Shown: piece by piece, positions 51,931 to 53,154 of the stretch
Layout of the letters: each line of letters starts with the position of its first letter
How positions within the stretch are numbered: position 1 is the first letter of the stretch
Assembly: GCA_910583845.1 (NCBI GenBank)
Contig: CAJUAB010000029.1
Span: 1-53,154, forward strand
Reading direction: 5' to 3'
DNA length: 53,154 bases
DNA from: an uncultured Acetatifactor sp.
Lineage (GTDB): Bacteria; Bacillota; Clostridia; Lachnospirales; Lachnospiraceae
Position numbers and translations under genes: made by a program
Notes under the pieces: generated by a model
What the model was told of the DNA's origin: nothing
Databases searched by the model: none
The model's input: the letters and a program-made list of their open reading frames with translations, nothing else

Positions 51931-52271
51931 GTAATCAATAATCAGAGGGCGATAGCCTAAGCGCAGTCGTCCCTATGATTTATAAATGCAGCTTGTAAAC
52001 CATGCACCGCCCTATGTGGGAGGGGGATAGAAAGAAATTTCTGCAAATCACCTTCATTTATGCTTTGCGTGGTGTTGTAGGTAGTAGGGGGAGAAATGCC
52101 GCCGTACAGTTGGCAGAAGCCCCGCCCTCTCCGTCGAGGGTATCAGCAAAAGCCCACACAGGAGAAACCGCCACTTTCTAAGAGCAAGAAGCCCGATATA
52201 TCAAGGTTTAATGGCTTATGAAAGGATATATTCAAAATGATAAAAATACTCTTTATCTGCCATGAAAGCAT
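51931..52271. other. Non-coding end of the mobile module
   Basis: No gene is supported. The stretch resembles non-coding DNA near mobilization genes of integrative elements, with GC-rich short hairpins near 52090-52140, but no relaxase follows. A frame starting at 52237 (MIKILFICHE) resembles the start of a low-molecular-weight phosphatase, but it runs at once into the antisense of the kinase gene. The module/chromosome junction probably lies around 52240-52280. Confidence 0.4.
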
Positions 52272-52835
52272 CTATATGGAAGCCGGAAAAACACTTGCAC
52301 AGACAATATGCTGCCCTTGCAGAACTTCCATGACCGCTTTCACATTGTCTTCCACAGGATTTTTTCCATCCAACCGCAGGATGGGACAGCTCATGGACTT
52401 CAGCCACTCCTCGATAGAATCGTCCTTTCGGTACTTCACAAAATCGAAGAAACGCTCTTCCGGTTCATGCAGATCCCCTCCGGGCAGCATTCTGTCGCCA
52501 AATTTCTGAAAGGAGCGGTTTTTCACCCGCTGCAGCCGAATCTCCCCCGGCGCAATGATCCATACGATATAATCAAAATAAGAGCATACAGCCTTTCCGT
52601 AATCCCCCTTTACGGAGGTAAAGACAAAGTTTTCGTGGGTTCTGATTTCCCGTAAGAGGATTCTTTCGACCTCATGCCGGGGGCGTGGGGAGGCATAGAG
52701 ATAGAGAGGATCGGTCTTGGGAAAATACAGATCTTCGTTGTCAATAAAATAAAAATGGAGCTTTTCCGCAAGGGCCTTTCCAAGTGTGCTCTTTCCGGCA
52801 CCGTTCAAGCCGCATATAAGAATACCTGTTCCCAT
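52272..52835 (-). CDS. P-loop nucleotide/shikimate-type kinase-like protein
   Basis: This 187-residue protein opens with a Walker A motif (MGTGILICGLNGAGKSTLGKALAEKL), as in adenylate or shikimate kinases and AAA-type kinases. DNEDLYFP may bind the substrate, and the FDYIVWIIAPGEIRLQRVKNR stretch resembles the nucleoside-kinase lid region. The start at 52835 has AGGAGG upstream. The C-terminus (HIVCASVFPASI) lies at the mobile-module junction and may be altered by the insertion. The substrate is unknown. Confidence 0.75.
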   Translation of the reverse strand: MGTGILICGLNGAGKSTLGKALAEKLHFYFIDNEDLYFPKTDPLYLYASPRPRHEVERILLREIRTHENFVFTSVKGDYGKAVCSYFDYIVWIIAPGEIRLQRVKNRSFQKFGDRMLPGGDLHEPEERFFDFVKYRKDDSIEEWLKSMSCPILRLDGKNPVEDNVKAVMEVLQGQHIVCASVFPASI

Positions 52836-52947
52836 GGCAGTTCCTCCTGATTGGTTTTTTCCTATTTCCCTTCCATGCCCCGGAATCCTGAGCGGTATAA
52901 GGGAAAAATAATAAACTTTGGATCGACACCCTTGGTTTATTACACGT

Positions 52948-52956
52948 ATTATACCA
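52948..52956 (-). promoter_or_regulatory. Extended -10 promoter of the kinase gene
   Basis: On the minus strand TGG followed by a perfect TATAAT (plus 52948-52953). A second TGA-TATAAT lies at plus 53016-53024. Neither has a good -35, and both read toward the kinase gene. Confidence 0.5.
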
Positions 52957-52973
52957 TGTGCTCTCCGCACATG
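52955..52973. promoter_or_regulatory. Inverted repeat overlapping the kinase promoter
   Basis: CATGTGC and GCACATG, a perfect 7-bp dyad with a 5-base centre, directly upstream of the -10 on the minus strand, a fitting place for a repressor site. Confidence 0.45.
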
Positions 52974-52974
52974 A

Positions 52975-52992
52975 TATGGATGGCCATCCGGC
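52975..52992. repeat. 18-bp palindrome-containing repeat, copy 2
   Basis: TATGGATGGCCATCCGGC, identical to 5875-5892. It lies in the leader of the kinase gene between the two extended -10 promoters. Confidence 0.5.
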
Positions 52993-53154
52993 CGTTCCCT
53001 GCTTTGAATAAGGTCATTATATCATATAGGCCAAATATGGACTACATTTTTTAAAAACGGATGGAATCTCTATCGACAGCCGTCAACATTTGTGATATGA
53101 TCCTGAGTTTGACAGTCTTTTGACAAAAAAAGTCCCGCAGACCGCTCTGGCAGC
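52993..53154. other. Right window edge, no gene seen
   Basis: AT-rich upstream DNA of the kinase gene with a second promoter-like TATAAT (plus 53016-53021, minus strand). No coding frame is supported up to the window end. Confidence 0.4.

Noticed and set aside
51931..52230. Transfer origin (oriT)
   Set aside because: The non-coding stretch resembles mobilization-region DNA, but no adjacent relaxase or clear nic-type inverted repeat was found.
52237..52509. Low-molecular-weight tyrosine phosphatase beginning MIKILFICHE
   Set aside because: Only about nine residues fit. The active-site loop is absent and the rest is antisense to the kinase gene.
1..53154. CRISPR arrays, rRNA or tRNA genes
   Set aside because: No regularly spaced repeats, no tRNA-like cloverleaf with CCA end and no rRNA segments were seen on reading both strands.

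Overview
The window looks like chromosome of a low-to-mid GC Firmicute of the Lachnospiraceae (Clostridium cluster XIVa) type. The reasons are the paired dapF/dapL lysine-peptidoglycan genes, a Gram-positive Tad pilus locus without outer-membrane secretin genes, csrA next to flagellin, two MATE exporters, strong Shine-Dalgarno sites, and pieces of Tn4451/Tn1549-style integrative elements. The assignment is by gene content only; no 16S or other marker is present.

Layout. 1-3050: the end of an integrative element (relaxase C-terminus, histidine phosphatase cargo, small conserved ORF, large serine recombinase). 3250-7500: a sugar-use cluster (xylulokinase, DUF4867 protein, fucose/arabinose-isomerase-like enzyme). 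7600-13860: MATE exporter, membrane diguanylate cyclase, GT-C-like membrane protein, serine hydrolase. 14090-24232: a divergent 36-residue membrane peptide, then a Tad (Flp) pilus operon with a 1337-residue secreted protein and a prepilin peptidase. 24305-25666: a second MATE gene on the minus strand. 25921-30489: a flagellar module made of a small tyrosine recombinase between two inverted lox-like sites, csrA, flagellin and three secreted or membrane-anchored proteins. 30586-39486: housekeeping genes (glycosyltransferase, hisC-like, small exporter, methyltransferase, hslO, dapF, dapL, ybaK, HD hydrolase). 39500-44997: structured intergenic DNA, then a regulator that fuses an XRE helix-turn-helix to an AIR-synthase (PurM)-like domain, with a pair of ABC exporters. 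45077-47278: a kinase-phosphatase-ligase RNA repair protein. 47617-48645: a decayed nucleotidyltransferase/DUF6602 locus. 48849-52250: a lower-GC cargo module of mobile-element type (TetR, DUF4177, ABC transporter, Cys-rich KTR protein). 52272-end: a P-loop kinase.

The most interesting system is the flagellar switch. Two copies of one 25-bp site (arms ACAACATT and AATGTTGT around an asymmetric 9-bp core) lie in opposite orientation at 25928-25952 and 26740-26764. Between them are a 192-residue tyrosine recombinase with a complete R-K-H-R-H-Y set and, just inside the left site, a sigma-D-like promoter (TAAG-N14-ACCGATAT) that points left, away from csrA and flagellin. Inversion would turn this promoter toward csrA-flagellin, so the orientation read here looks like flagellin OFF. 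The flagellin leader carries a hairpin with a GGA loop just before a GGA-containing Shine-Dalgarno site, the expected layout for repression by the CsrA encoded upstream. Together these suggest a phase-variable promoter plus post-transcriptional control of one flagellin.
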